Shown: positions 25,571 to 34,990, counted from the stretch's first letter. The stretch: 64,000 nucleotides of DNA from SLRI01 sp942491185 (GCA_942491185.1 CALOAB010000021.1:434001-498000), one strand, 5' to 3'. Notes: generated from the sequence alone by a model not told the origin. A program made the numbers and translations.

Positions 25571-28084
25571 TCACGAGCGACTGCGCTCGACCGCGCTGAC
25601 GATCGGGTTGGCGCGCAGTGCCGCCATGATGCGCTGCAGCTGCTCGACATTGGTGACCTCGACATCGAGCAGCATCTCGTAGAGGTCGTGCGAGCGCCGG
25701 CCGACCTTGACGTCGACGATATTGCCCTCGCTCTTGCCGATGATGGTGGTGACGGTCCCGAGCGCGCCGGGCTGGTTGTTGACCATCACGGCGATCCGCG
25801 TGGCGATCGGGTCGCTGGCGCCGTCGTTCCAGCCGACATCGACGAAGCGATGCTCGCTCTCGCTCATCCGCTCCACCGTGGCGCAGTCGCGGCAGTGAAT
25901 GCTGATCGGCCGACCGGTGCGCACCACGCCGACGATCGGATCGCCGTGGATCGGCCGGCAACAGCCGGCGAACTGATAGGCAATGCCCGACGGCAGCCCG
26001 GCGATCTTGCCCGACGGCTGCTCGGCGGGCTCGCTCGGCGGCCGCTTGAAGAGGAGGATGTTCTCAGCTTCGGCGGCCGGGTCGAGCGCGGCACCGGTGC
26101 CCGGCGCCCGCTTGCCGGGCAAGCGCATCGGCGGTGCCGGGATGGCCTGGAGCACGAGGCGCGCCGCGAGCTGGCCCTCGCCGATCTGGACGAGCATGTC
26201 GTCGAGCCCGGGCTGGCCCAGCGCGGTCGCCGCCTGCTCGAGCTGCCGCTCGGTCGGGTGCTGGTTCTCGGCCTTGGCGGCGCGGTTCAGCATCTCGCGG
26301 CCGCGATGCAGGTAATCGTCGCGCTGCCGCGTCTTCAGCAGGCGGCGGATCCGCGCCTTGGCCTTGCCGGTGACGACGAAGCGCTCCCAGGCCGCCGACG
26401 GCCAGGCATTGCGGCTGGTGATGATCTCGACCTGGTCGCCATTGTCGAGGAGATGGCGGAGCTGGACCATGCGGCCGTCGACCTTGGCGCCGACGCAATG
26501 GTCGCCGACCTCGGAATGGACCGCATAGGCGAAGTCGACCGGCGTCGCGCCCCGCGGCAAGGCGATCAGATCGCCCCGCGGCGTGAAGCAGAACACCTGG
26601 TCCTGGAACATCGCGAGCTTGGTGTTGGCGAGAAAGTCCTCGGGATCGGCCGTGTGCTCGAGGATGTCCAAGAGCTCGCGGATCCAGCGATACTGCTTGC
26701 CTTCGGTGACCCGGCTTTCCTGCTTGTAGGCCCAGTGCGCGGCGACGCCGAGCTCGGCCACATCGTGCATCTGGCGGGTGCGGATCTGCACCTCGATCTT
26801 GCGCTGCTCGGGGCCGATGATCGTGGTGTGCACCGAGCGGTAGCCGTTCTGCTTCGGTGTGGAGATGAAATCCTTGAAGCGGCCCGGCAGCATCGCGTAG
26901 GCCGCATGGATGATGCCGAGCGCCGCGTAGCATTCGCCGACATTGTCGACGAGGACGCGAAAAGCCATGATGTCGGAGAGCTGCTCGAACGAGACGTTCT
27001 TGCGCTCCATCTTGGTCCAGATGGAGAGCGCCGACTTCTCGCGGCCGACGATCTCCGCCTCGATCCCGGCATCGTCGAGCTTCGCCTTGAGCTCGGCAAT
27101 GATCCGCTCGACCAGATCGGTGTCGTCGCGCCGCAGCTGCTGCAGGCGATGCACCACGCTCTCCCGTGCCTCGGGAATGAGCTCGGCGAAGGCCAGGTCC
27201 TCGAGCTCGGCCTTGAGACGTTCCATGCCGATCCGCTCGGCCAAGGGCGCATAGATCTCCATGGTCTCGCGCGCCACGCGCTGACGCTTCTCCGGCTTGA
27301 CGAAGTTCAGCGTGCGCATGTTGTGCAGGCGGTCGGCGAGCTTGACCAGCAGCACGCGGATGTCCTCGGACATCGCCACCAGCAGCTTGCCGAAGTTCTC
27401 GGCTTGGGCGGTGTGCGCCGATTGCAGCTCGAGCTTGTTGAGCTTGGTCACGCCATCGACGAGGCGCGCTACCGTCTCGCCGAACCGCTCGCGGATATCC
27501 TCGAGCTTGGCGCCGGTGTCCTCGACCGTGTCGTGCAGGAGGCCGGTGGCGATCGAGGCGGCATCGAGCTTGAGGCCGGCGAGGATGCCCGCGACCTCGA
27601 CCGGGTGATGAAAGAACGGGTCACCCGACGCCCGCTTCTGCGTGCCGTGGGCCCGCATGGCAAAGACATAAGCGCCGTTGAGCAGGTCCTCGTCGACCGT
27701 CGGGTCGTAGCTGCGGACGAGCTCCACCAGCTCGTATTGCCGCATGATCTTGCGGCTCGGCGCCGGCTTGGCCTCCGACGCGGCCTCCTTGGCCACGGGC
27801 GTGATACCGGATGCCGAGCCGGTCGACGGAGGGCTGGTCGGTGCAGCACTGGCCGATGAAGCGCTGGGCTCCGGCGGGGGCGAGCCGGGTTTCGCCGACA
27901 CGGCGGCGCGCGACTTCCTGGCGCTCGGCTTGGCAGCGGCGCGCTTGACCCTGGCCTTGGGTTTGGGCGCCGCGACCTCGCCAGAGATCGCCTGTCGGGC
28001 AAGCTCAGCGGTAGCCGCGCCCGCGGTCTCGACCATCGTGTCCGTGCTTGCTTGAGCTTGCGGTTTCACGACGGCCTCGGTCAT
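25571..28084 (-). CDS. rsh: bifunctional (p)ppGpp synthetase/hydrolase, Rsh (RelA/SpoT family)
   Basis: This is the single long stringent-response enzyme, 837 aa from the ATG at 28084. Hydrolase HD domain: FHHPVEVAGIL and LLHDTVEDT (His184/Asp185), then KLADRLHNMRTL. Synthetase domain: RFKDFISTPKQNGYRSVHTT. Then TGS (LIALPRGATPVDFAYAVHSE), a helical/zinc-finger region (QFAGCCRPIHGDPIVG) and ACT (VMVNNQPGALGTVTTIIGKS). Residues 1-110 are an unusual Ala/Pro/Lys-rich extension; most homologues begin at MRQYELVELV, here Met114 (27745), so the true start may be there. Both catalytic halves look intact. Confidence 0.95.
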   Translation of the reverse strand: MTEAVVKPQAQASTDTMVETAGAATAELARQAISGEVAAPKPKARVKRAAAKPSARKSRAAVSAKPGSPPPEPSASSASAAPTSPPSTGSASGITPVAKEAASEAKPAPSRKIMRQYELVELVRSYDPTVDEDLLNGAYVFAMRAHGTQKRASGDPFFHHPVEVAGILAGLKLDAASIATGLLHDTVEDTGAKLEDIRERFGETVARLVDGVTKLNKLELQSAHTAQAENFGKLLVAMSEDIRVLLVKLADRLHNMRTLNFVKPEKRQRVARETMEIYAPLAERIGMERLKAELEDLAFAELIPEARESVVHRLQQLRRDDTDLVERIIAELKAKLDDAGIEAEIVGREKSALSIWTKMERKNVSFEQLSDIMAFRVLVDNVGECYAALGIIHAAYAMLPGRFKDFISTPKQNGYRSVHTTIIGPEQRKIEVQIRTRQMHDVAELGVAAHWAYKQESRVTEGKQYRWIRELLDILEHTADPEDFLANTKLAMFQDQVFCFTPRGDLIALPRGATPVDFAYAVHSEVGDHCVGAKVDGRMVQLRHLLDNGDQVEIITSRNAWPSAAWERFVVTGKAKARIRRLLKTRQRDDYLHRGREMLNRAAKAENQHPTERQLEQAATALGQPGLDDMLVQIGEGQLAARLVLQAIPAPPMRLPGKRAPGTGAALDPAAEAENILLFKRPPSEPAEQPSGKIAGLPSGIAYQFAGCCRPIHGDPIVGVVRTGRPISIHCRDCATVERMSESEHRFVDVGWNDGASDPIATRIAVMVNNQPGALGTVTTIIGKSEGNIVDVKVGRRSHDLYEMLLDVEVTNVEQLQRIMAALRANPIVSAVERSRS

Positions 28085-28188
28085 TCAGCTGACCTGCCGA
28101 CTATTCGTCAGAGATCGGGCAACCACGGGAGATCGGGGTTGCTCTCGATCCTCGGCGCTCAGGCATATACCATGGCAGCAGGTTTTCA

Positions 28189-28548
28189 TCAGTCCTCGTC
28201 GACGATGTCCCCGGCGCCGTAGTCGATGCCGTCGGGCATCATGTCGTCATCGACCGGCGGACGGCTGGGGATCAGGCTCTCGAGCTCTTGCGCCAGATCA
28301 TCCGACATGTCGCCATCGGTGTCGGAATGGCGGCGCAGGCCGTGGATCAGCTCGTAGCGCAGATGCTCCAGGTCGATGGTCTCATCCGCGATCTCGCGCA
28401 AGGCCACGACCGGATTCTTGTCGTTGTCACGATCGATCGTCGGCGTCGCACCAGCTGAGACGTCACGCGCCCGCTGGGCCGCGAGCATAACCAGCTCGAA
28501 ACGGCTGGGGACGCGCTCGACGCAATCTTCGACGGTAATACGGGCCAT
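28189..28548 (-). CDS. rpoZ: DNA-directed RNA polymerase omega subunit
   Basis: The 119-aa omega subunit begins MARITVEDCVERVPSRFELV, followed by LAAQRARDVSAGATPTID and KNPVVALREIADETID, the conserved omega core that wraps the beta-prime C-terminus. An acidic tail follows (ending in DIVDED), as in alphaproteobacteria. It precedes rsh on the same strand by about 100 bases, the classical rpoZ-spoT arrangement linking polymerase assembly and ppGpp. Confidence 0.96.
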   Translation of the reverse strand: MARITVEDCVERVPSRFELVMLAAQRARDVSAGATPTIDRDNDKNPVVALREIADETIDLEHLRYELIHGLRRHSDTDGDMSDDLAQELESLIPSRPPVDDDMMPDGIDYGAGDIVDED

Positions 28549-28925
28549 GATAATCCACTGCTCGGTTGCTGGTGATCAATCGAATTTAGGGGTTCTGCAG
28601 CACAACACAAGCGTTCGCTGCAGTGCGGCAGTGTCGGGTGGACCCGACCGACTCGAATGGTGTCATCCGGCGCAAGCCGCGGCACGACACTATTTGGCGA
28701 AACCAGGCGCAGTTGATCGCCTATCGCGCGCAACAGAGGGCCCGCGCAGTGGGCATTTGTCAAAAATCATAAATATGCACAGAGCGTGCTTGGAGACAGC
28801 CCCGTGCCTGGGTATTGTCCAGCACTATCTTTAACGTCAAATGTCGAAGCGGCGCTCCGTCGCCAGCTACATTTTAGAGATCGACACAGCGGCAACGACC
28901 GCGCCATCAGCATTGGAGCCCCAAA
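28549..28925. other. divergent intergenic region between rpoZ and the NYN gene
   Basis: This 377-base spacer must hold promoters for both directions. It includes an AT-rich segment near 28755-28780. I see no small gene or hairpin terminator. Confidence 0.4.
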
Positions 28926-29594
28926 ATGGCCAGGCCTTCGGCCTTCAAGCACTTTCACCCAGACGAGCGCTTCTGCGTGTTCATCGACGGTGCCAATCTC
29001 TACCAGACGGCCAAATCGCTGGGCTACGACGTCGACTACCGCCGCCTGTTGGAGGTTTTCGCCAGCAGCGGCCGACTGCTCCGCGCTTACTACTACACGG
29101 CGCTGCTCGACGAGCAGGAGTACTCGCCGATCCGGCCCTTGGTCGATTGGCTCGACTACAATGGCTACACCATGGTGACCAAGCCGCTGAAGGAGTTCAG
29201 CCACGGCACCGGCCGGCGCAAGTTCAAGGGCAACATGGACGTCGAGATCACCGTCGACGCCATGGAGATCGCCGAGTCGGTCGACCACGTGATCTTGATG
29301 ACCGGCGATGGTGATTTCCGCCGGCTGATCGAGGCGCTGCAGCGCAAGGGCATCAAGGTGAGCGTCATCAGCACGATCAAGACGCAACCGCCGATGGTTG
29401 CCGACGAGCTGCGTCGTCAGGCTGATTTCTTCGTCGAGCTCAATGACCTCACCGACTACATCGCCCGCGCCCACACGCCCCGTCCTGTCGAAAACCATGA
29501 CCTGGACGCCGAGGACGCTGACGACCAGGACTATGACGACGACGACGAATACGAGGACGACGAAGAGGACGAGGTCGACTTCGTCAAGGATTGA
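28926..29594 (+). CDS. NYN-domain (LabA/DUF88) putative ribonuclease
   Basis: The 222-aa protein belongs to the PIN-like NYN family. The acidic metal site is visible as FIDGANLYQ (Asp21), the central KGNMDVEITVDAM and ILMTGDGDFRRLIEAL. Then KGIKVSVIST and ADELRRQADFFVELNDL complete the fold. Residues from about 190 form a highly acidic tail (alternating Asp/Glu/Tyr). LabA-like proteins act in RNA decay or regulation; the target here is unknown. Start: ATG at 28926 immediately before PSAFKHFHPDERF, typical of the family in this group. It is divergent from rpoZ. Confidence 0.88.
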   Translation: MARPSAFKHFHPDERFCVFIDGANLYQTAKSLGYDVDYRRLLEVFASSGRLLRAYYYTALLDEQEYSPIRPLVDWLDYNGYTMVTKPLKEFSHGTGRRKFKGNMDVEITVDAMEIAESVDHVILMTGDGDFRRLIEALQRKGIKVSVISTIKTQPPMVADELRRQADFFVELNDLTDYIARAHTPRPVENHDLDAEDADDQDYDDDDEYEDDEEDEVDFVKD

Positions 29595-29656
29595 CGAACA
29601 TTGGCATTGGCTGATCGGTGAGCCGGTCCGCGCCTAGACGGTGCGTGGGCCGGCTC

Positions 29657-30967
29657 TCAGCCGCAGCGCGTCAGGTCGCGTGCGATGCGCGCGCTTTCGG
29701 GCTTGGCGGCGGCCCTCGGCTGCAGCAAGCGGCGCGCACTCTGCCGCTCGCCGGCGCGCAAGGCGGCCTCGATCAGCGTCATCACGAGCACATCGCGCTG
29801 CGCCCGGCTGCCGGTCATCAGCTGCTCGTCCGGCATCGCCCGCTCGAGCGCATGTGAAGCTGCCGCCCACTGACCCTGGCCGAACGCCAGCAGCGCCCGG
29901 CAGACCGGAACGCCCAGCTGGCGCAGCATTGCGCCGTGCCGCCCGCCGCCGCCGGCCGCGGCCTCCAGCATGGTCAGATGTGCCGCCGCCCGGTCGAGCC
30001 GGCCAGCGCCGACGAAGGCCAGCATGGCGTGGACATCGTTGAAGACGTGGATCGGCCGGCTTGCCGGCGCATCGAAGGCGTCTGCCAGCGCCGCGAAGCG
30101 CTCGCCGACCGGGTGGCCGGCGAGCTGCAACCGCCAGAGCAGCGAAGCGGCATCGCACAGATTGAGCGTGATCGCCCGCGGGTCTGGCGCCAGCCCCTCG
30201 TCATAGAGCGCCAGCGCCGCTGCCGGCTCGTCCCGGTCGACATGGTAGAGCGCCCAGTGCCACCAATTGTGCACGGCGAAGAAGCAATCCTCGGCCCAAT
30301 CGGCACGCCGCTCGGCGTACCAGGCGATCCCCTCGGCGTCGCGCCCCTGCATCTCCAGGACATGCGCCACCGCATGCAGCGCCCAGGCGTCGCGCGGATT
30401 GGCGGCGAGCGCCTCTCGCGCTGCCGCCTCGGCCTCGGCAAGCCGACCGGCCTCCTCCAGCCCGAAGGCACGCATCGCCAGCACATAGCCGCGACCGGCC
30501 AGATCGTCCGGCCAGGCGGCGAGGGCGTTGGTCGGCCGGTGGAGCAGGGCCTCTTCGTCAGCACCGAAGAAATCGGCCTGATGCGCGAACATCAAGGCCA
30601 TGAGGTCGCGCGGCCAGGTTTCGAGGATCGTATCGAACCCGGCCCGTGCCTGGGCGATCTCGCCGTCGAGCCAGGCCCTGATCGCCGCCGCATGCAGCTG
30701 CTCGCGCGGGTTCATCGAAAGCTCGGTGGCGGCCGTCAGGCAACCTGCAGCCTTCTTCATGAAGCCGGGATGCAGCGAGAAGGTGAGGACATGAGCCTTC
30801 AGCAGCGCTGCCGAGACGAGGCCGGGATCGCGCTCGAGGGCGGCATCCGCGGCACCGATCGGGTCGCCATGAAAGCTCAAGACGTCATCGAGAGCCGTTT
30901 CAAAGAGGTCGAGCGCGCCGTCCGAGCTGCCGCTGAGGACAACGCCGCGCGGATCCTCGAGTGGCAT
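29657..30967 (-). CDS. tetratricopeptide-repeat protein (TTC38-like)
   Basis: The product is about 436 aa and cytoplasmic, without signal or membrane segment. It has helical repeats throughout (HADFFGADEEALLHRP, EEAGRLAEAEAAAREALAANPRDAWALHAVAHVLEMQGR), with the conserved His/Trp-rich block FFAVHNWWHWALYHVDRDE that characterises the TTC38/YcaP-like TPR family. Function unknown, although the His-rich block is strongly conserved in the family. The ATG at 30967 is preferred; the longer frame to 31183 runs through the HlyU gene. It starts within a few bases of the HlyU gene's stop (30973), so the two form one transcript. Confidence 0.82.
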   Translation of the reverse strand: MPLEDPRGVVLSGSSDGALDLFETALDDVLSFHGDPIGAADAALERDPGLVSAALLKAHVLTFSLHPGFMKKAAGCLTAATELSMNPREQLHAAAIRAWLDGEIAQARAGFDTILETWPRDLMALMFAHQADFFGADEEALLHRPTNALAAWPDDLAGRGYVLAMRAFGLEEAGRLAEAEAAAREALAANPRDAWALHAVAHVLEMQGRDAEGIAWYAERRADWAEDCFFAVHNWWHWALYHVDRDEPAAALALYDEGLAPDPRAITLNLCDAASLLWRLQLAGHPVGERFAALADAFDAPASRPIHVFNDVHAMLAFVGAGRLDRAAAHLTMLEAAAGGGGRHGAMLRQLGVPVCRALLAFGQGQWAAASHALERAMPDEQLMTGSRAQRDVLVMTLIEAALRAGERQSARRLLQPRAAAKPESARIARDLTRCG

Positions 30968-30972
30968 CGAGG

Positions 30973-31278
30973 TCAGGGCTTCAGGTCGAAGAGGCGGTCG
31001 CCCTGCTCGTCGATGATCTGCCGGCCCTTGACGATGGCGAACTCGTGCGCCTGGTCGGTGGAGCCGTGCGTATCGGCGCGAACGAAGCGATGCGCGCGCT
31101 CGCCATCGGGAAACTCTTTGCTGATGATCCCGGCGGTCAGATACTGGCTGCCCTTCTGCATGACGATGGGCTGGATGGCGCACCCCTTGTGCTCGGCCGC
31201 ATCGCCAATCGGCTTGTCGCCGCCGTCCTCGCCGGCGTCACCGCCGCCGAACAGCTTCTTCATCAGCCCACCGAGCAT
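30973..31278 (-). CDS. HlyU family protein
   Basis: This is a small 101-aa protein of the HlyU family. It starts with MLGGLMKKLFGGGD, then EHKGCAIQPIVMQKGSQYLTAGIISKE, then HRFVRADTHGSTDQAHEFAIVKGRQIIDEQGDRLF, matching the family C-terminal pattern (R-A-D, then K-x-x-I-D-E-Q-G). HlyU is a transcriptional activator in Vibrio; alphaproteobacterial members are small stand-alone proteins of unproven role. It lies just upstream of the TPR gene on the same strand. Confidence 0.85.
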   Translation of the reverse strand: MLGGLMKKLFGGGDAGEDGGDKPIGDAAEHKGCAIQPIVMQKGSQYLTAGIISKEFPDGERAHRFVRADTHGSTDQAHEFAIVKGRQIIDEQGDRLFDLKP

Positions 31279-31341
31279 GCTCTGTCGTCCTTTCTCGGGC
31301 CTGCCGCCCCTGTCTTTGATGTCGTTCGACCAACCGGTCGC

Positions 31342-31749
31342 TCAATAGGTCAAGATCGGCGCCAGATCCTTGGCCTCGGCGATCCACTTCGCGACCATGC
31401 TCTCGGCCGGCACCACCCGCGTCAACTTCTTTGCGGCATTCACCTCGGCCATGCGCTCGGCCAGGTTGGCGGCGTTGCGCATCTTGAGCTCCTTGACCGT
31501 GTCGACGCCGGCGGCCTCGAGCAGCTCGGCGAATTGCTTGCCGACGCCGTTGATGCGCATCAGGTCGGCCATGTTGGCCCAGGCGAGGATGCGGCCGTGA
31601 TCGACACCGGCCTCCGCCGCCAGCTTCTTGCGACCCGCCGGATCGGCCGCCGCCTTGAGCAAAGCGGTGGTCGAGCCAATGCCCACCGCGCGCAGCTTGG
31701 CGCCATAGGCGCTGCCGATACCTTCGATATGCTCGATCGCGTAGCCCAT
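31342..31749 (-). CDS. DUF4332 (helix-hairpin-helix) protein
   Basis: The 135-aa protein contains two helix-hairpin-helix units: IEHIEGIGSAYGAKLRAVGI near residues 5-24 and LMRINGVGKQFAELLEAAGV near 62-81, each with the G-[IV]-G turn. This matches the DUF4332 family. HhH motifs bind DNA non-specifically, so a nucleic-acid role is plausible but unproven. ATG at 31749. It is followed by the HlyU gene on the same strand after about 60 bases. Confidence 0.85.
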   Translation of the reverse strand: MGYAIEHIEGIGSAYGAKLRAVGIGSTTALLKAAADPAGRKKLAAEAGVDHGRILAWANMADLMRINGVGKQFAELLEAAGVDTVKELKMRNAANLAERMAEVNAAKKLTRVVPAESMVAKWIAEAKDLAPILTY

Positions 31750-31890
31750 TTGCCATCCTCCTCGATCACTGACCCTGTCGCCTCGTTGGCGCCGTCAGCT
31801 GGTCAACGGCGCCTTCTGGCTTGCGGCGCCTTTCGATTTGCGGCGATGACGCGGCTTGCGCAAGGATTTCGTGGCAATGCGCGGACGCGC

Positions 31891-32727
31891 TCAGGACGCC
31901 AGGAACCGTTGCCACCATCGCCGCTTCGCCACCGGCACCGTGCCGATCGACTGGCCCGGCGAGCGCAAGGCGGCGATCATCTCGGAGCGTTGCTGCTCGC
32001 GCCTGGAGCGTCGGGCCATCTCGAGGCGTGGTGCCGGCGGTGTCTGCTCGATGGTTCGGGCGAGCGCCGTCTCCAGCGCCAGGACCTCCAGATGCGCGCG
32101 CGAGCCGGGTGCCACGTCACCGACCCAGGCGCCGGCGGCGAACGCCCGGCCGTGCTCCGGCATGAGCGACAACCCGGCCACGACCGGCTCGCCGAACTGA
32201 TCGAAAGCATCGGCGAAATCGCGCTCCACGCCGATGCGCCGCGGCAGCTTGTTGGGCACGATCAGGACTGCAGGCCCGCGGCCGCCGCGCTCGTTGCGGG
32301 CGGCACGAATATGCTTGAGGACGCGAGTCGTGCCGTCGATGTCCACTGGCGACAGCGAGACGGGCACGATGATCACCCGGGCCAGCATGAAGGCCGCGGC
32401 CATCGCCGGGCCGATCACCGCCGGCAGATCGACGAGCACGGTGCCGTGCACGCGCACCAGCCGCTCGGCCTGCTCGAGCCACGTCTCCACTGAGGACAGT
32501 GTGGCGATGTCGAGCGTGTCGACCCAGATCGGCTGCTCGCGGCTGGTCAGCCAACGGCTGCTGGTGGCTTGCGGGTCGCCATCGACCAACGCCACGGGCT
32601 TGCCGGCGCTGGCCATGGCACCGGCAATGCCGACGGCAACGGTGCTCTTGCCGACACCGCCCTTGAGATTACCGATGGCAACCAGTCCGCCACGGCTCGA
32701 TGACAGTTCGCGGGCGCCATCGCCCAT
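31891..32727 (-). CDS. ParA/MinD-type ATPase, orphan
   Basis: The 278-aa P-loop ATPase has the deviant Walker A KGGVGKST near residues 23-30, Walker A' VALVDGDPQATSSRW and Walker B VLVDLPAVIGPA (the usual Asp-x-Pro pattern). The length is short for chromosomal ParA and there is no N-terminal HTH, so it is a small (type Ib/MipZ-like) partner. The C-terminal 60 residues are Arg/Glu-rich and unique. The ATG at 32727 follows GGGAGGATGTGGAGG. No ParB or parS-like gene lies beside it, so the cargo (plasmid-like, chemoreceptor, carboxysome or surface machinery) cannot be told. Confidence 0.85.
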   Translation of the reverse strand: MGDGARELSSSRGGLVAIGNLKGGVGKSTVAVGIAGAMASAGKPVALVDGDPQATSSRWLTSREQPIWVDTLDIATLSSVETWLEQAERLVRVHGTVLVDLPAVIGPAMAAAFMLARVIIVPVSLSPVDIDGTTRVLKHIRAARNERGGRGPAVLIVPNKLPRRIGVERDFADAFDQFGEPVVAGLSLMPEHGRAFAAGAWVGDVAPGSRAHLEVLALETALARTIEQTPPAPRLEMARRSRREQQRSEMIAALRSPGQSIGTVPVAKRRWWQRFLAS

Positions 32728-32962
32728 CGATCAGCCTCCACATCCTCCCTGGCCCTCGCAGGCCGCGAACGGGGACGACGCGCTTTTGAGCCAACTATCG
32801 GAGCTAAGGGGACGTCCGTTGGGGCGCAAGGGTCGGCCCTGATCGCAAGGCGTACGATAATGCAGTCTCATTCACTTCATGATTGTTGGTTGATCAATGC
32901 ACGCTGGCGACCTAAGCCATTGCTTAATCAGCTGATCGGCGGCGAATGGAGGAAACGAGACG

Positions 32963-33775
32963 ATGCGACGGGTTCTGCTGACCGGCGCCAAAGGTGGGGT
33001 CGCCGGCATGCTGCGACCGTATCTGCGCGAGATGTGCGACGAGCTCGTGCTGTCGGACCGCGAGCCGGTCGACGATGCCGTGGGCAACGAGCGGTTCGTC
33101 AAGGCAGACCTCACGGACCCGTCTTCTCTGGCCGTGGCCTGCGCTGGGGTCGAGGGGATCGTTCACCTCGGTGGCCATTCGGTCGAGGGCTCCTGGGAAG
33201 CGATCCACAGCGCCAATATCGTGGGTTTGTGGAACCTGCTCGAGGCGGCCCGCGCGGCTGGCGTCGGGCGCGTGATCTTCGCGTCGTCGAACCATGCCAT
33301 GGGCTTCTATCGGCGGCGCGACCGGGTCGGCGTCGACGAGCCGGTGCGACCGGACAGCCGCTACGGCGTCTCGAAGGCCTTCGGTGAAGCGGCGGGCGCC
33401 TTCTTCGCCGACAAGTACGGCATGCGCGTCCTGTCGATCCGTATCGGCAATGTCGGCTTGGCGCCAATCGACCAGCGACGTCTCTCGATCTGGCTGCATC
33501 CGGAGGATCTGGCCCAGCTCTGCCGCATCGGCCTGGAGCATCCAGAGCTGCATCACGCGATCGTGTACGGCGAGAGCCTGAACGAACGCTCCTGGTGGGA
33601 CAACCGCTCGGCCTATCGCCTCGGCTATTCGCCGGTTCATCGGGCCGAGGACCATGCAACCGAGGCGCTGGCAGCACAGGCAAAGCTGGCCGCCGATCCG
33701 GTCGGTGATATGTTTCAAGGTGGCACGTTCTGCTCGATGGAGTTCAAGGGCGACCTGACTAGAACCGGAAGTTGA
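32963..33775 (+). CDS. udh: uronate dehydrogenase (NAD-dependent SDR)
   Basis: The enzyme oxidises galacturonate/glucuronate to the aldarolactone with NAD. The 270-aa product resembles Agrobacterium Udh along its length: VLLTGAKGGVAGML (Rossmann, although the usual GxxGxxG is partly altered), FVKADLTDPSSL, GIVHLGGHSVEGSWEAI, NIVGLWNLLEAARAAGV, VIFASSNHAMGFY, SRYGVSKAFGE (catalytic Tyr and Lys) and GESLNERSWWDN. Start: ATG at 32963, preceded by GGAGGAAACGAGACG. No other uronate catabolic or transport gene is nearby, so substrate specificity is taken from family resemblance. Confidence 0.85.
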   Translation: MRRVLLTGAKGGVAGMLRPYLREMCDELVLSDREPVDDAVGNERFVKADLTDPSSLAVACAGVEGIVHLGGHSVEGSWEAIHSANIVGLWNLLEAARAAGVGRVIFASSNHAMGFYRRRDRVGVDEPVRPDSRYGVSKAFGEAAGAFFADKYGMRVLSIRIGNVGLAPIDQRRLSIWLHPEDLAQLCRIGLEHPELHHAIVYGESLNERSWWDNRSAYRLGYSPVHRAEDHATEALAAQAKLAADPVGDMFQGGTFCSMEFKGDLTRTGS

Positions 33776-33949
33776 GAAGACGACGTGCCGTCAGCGGCCT
33801 GTCGAAAAAAAGGGCTTCCTAACCCCTATGCGTACTTGGATGTTCGCTGCTGAGTGTGGTTCCGGAAAATTCACTTCCCGGCATTGCTGGCGAGCGCGTT
33901 GGGAAGCACTAACGGTTTGTTTGCAGCTCGCGAGCAGGACGCCAGCAGC

Positions 33950-34990
33950 ATGACCGCCGATGACACGGCGCCACCGATCAGGCTCGATCGCTACATTGCG
34001 CTTCTGGCGATCTTGCTGGCGTTCGTCCTCGGCCTGCTGATCATCTCCGAGCAGCAGCGCGCGCTCGATCCCAATCGCATCGAGGGCACGGTGCCGCCGC
34101 CGGAAGAGCTGCTCGATCGCCTGGCGCGCGAGCGTCAGGCACTGCTCGAGGAGCAAACGCGGCTCGCCGAGGCGCTGGCGCCGACAGAGCAGGCGCTGCG
34201 GTCGGTCGAGACCGAGGTGGGCGCGCTGGCCAAGGAGGCCGCGCGCTTTCGCGATCTGCTCGGCGCGGAAGCGATTCAATCCCGTGAGCTGGCGCAGCGG
34301 GTCGCCGAGGTGGAAGCCGACCGCGACCGGCTGACGGCCAAGATCGACAGCATGATCGCCTCCCAGGATGCTCTGGCCGGGAGGCTGGCGGAGATCCAGT
34401 CTCGTGAGGCACCGGCGCCGGGCATCGAGTCGCTGCCCGAGCCCGCCGCTGGCGGCGATCAGTCGATCGAGCCAGAAGCGAGCGCCCATCCCGAGGATGA
34501 TCAGTCGTCGCTGCCAGAGCTGCTCGAGGCGCCGGCGGGCGACTTGGCGGATCTTCTGCTGCACGACTCGACCCACGGCACCGCGACGAGCTCGACCGCC
34601 GAGAGCTCAGCCACCAGCGCCACCGGCGGGTCCGACGGTCATATTGTGGCCCCATCCAGCGAGCGCCAGCCGGGTCGAATGATCACCTTCGACGGCGGGC
34701 GGCAAACGGCGGCCGACGGCGTCGAAGCCTACCGTGCAGGTGAGTATCAGCTGGCCGGTCGAATCTGGCGGTCCTTGGCCATGAGCGGCGACATGCGCGC
34801 ACAATTCTATCTCGGCTCGTTGCTGTTCGAGGGCCGGCTCGGTGAGACGGATCTCGTCATGGCCTATGTCTGGCTGAAACGCTCCGTCGACTCCGGCTAT
34901 CTGCCGGCGATCGAGATGCGGCGCCGGGTTCGCGCGTCGATGAGCGAGGAAGAGTACGAGCGCGCCTTGGCGCTGCAATCCAACAGCTGA
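33950..34990 (+). CDS. membrane-anchored coiled-coil protein with C-terminal Sel1-like repeats
   Basis: The product is about 346 aa. A transmembrane helix (YIALLAILLAFVLGLLIIS, near residues 15-33) anchors it. A long coiled coil follows (LARERQALLEEQTRLAEAL... to about residue 145), then a Ser/Ala/Glu-rich linker and two Sel1-type repeats at the C-terminus (EAYRAGEYQLAGRIWRSLAMSGDMRAQFYLG and AYVWLKRSVDSGYLPAIEM). Sel1 repeats mediate protein contacts. The ATG at 33950 puts a short N-tail before the helix; a GTG at 33854 would add 32 residues. Role unknown; this layout is common in envelope scaffolds. Confidence 0.75.
   Translation: MTADDTAPPIRLDRYIALLAILLAFVLGLLIISEQQRALDPNRIEGTVPPPEELLDRLARERQALLEEQTRLAEALAPTEQALRSVETEVGALAKEAARFRDLLGAEAIQSRELAQRVAEVEADRDRLTAKIDSMIASQDALAGRLAEIQSREAPAPGIESLPEPAAGGDQSIEPEASAHPEDDQSSLPELLEAPAGDLADLLLHDSTHGTATSSTAESSATSATGGSDGHIVAPSSERQPGRMITFDGGRQTAADGVEAYRAGEYQLAGRIWRSLAMSGDMRAQFYLGSLLFEGRLGETDLVMAYVWLKRSVDSGYLPAIEMRRRVRASMSEEEYERALALQSNS

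Noticed and set aside
25469..27859. Plus-strand frame of 796 codons opposite rsh
   Set aside because: It is antisense to an unmistakable RelA/SpoT gene; long antisense frames arise from high GC at third positions. Its composition (Asp/Leu/His/Arg-rich) fits no family.
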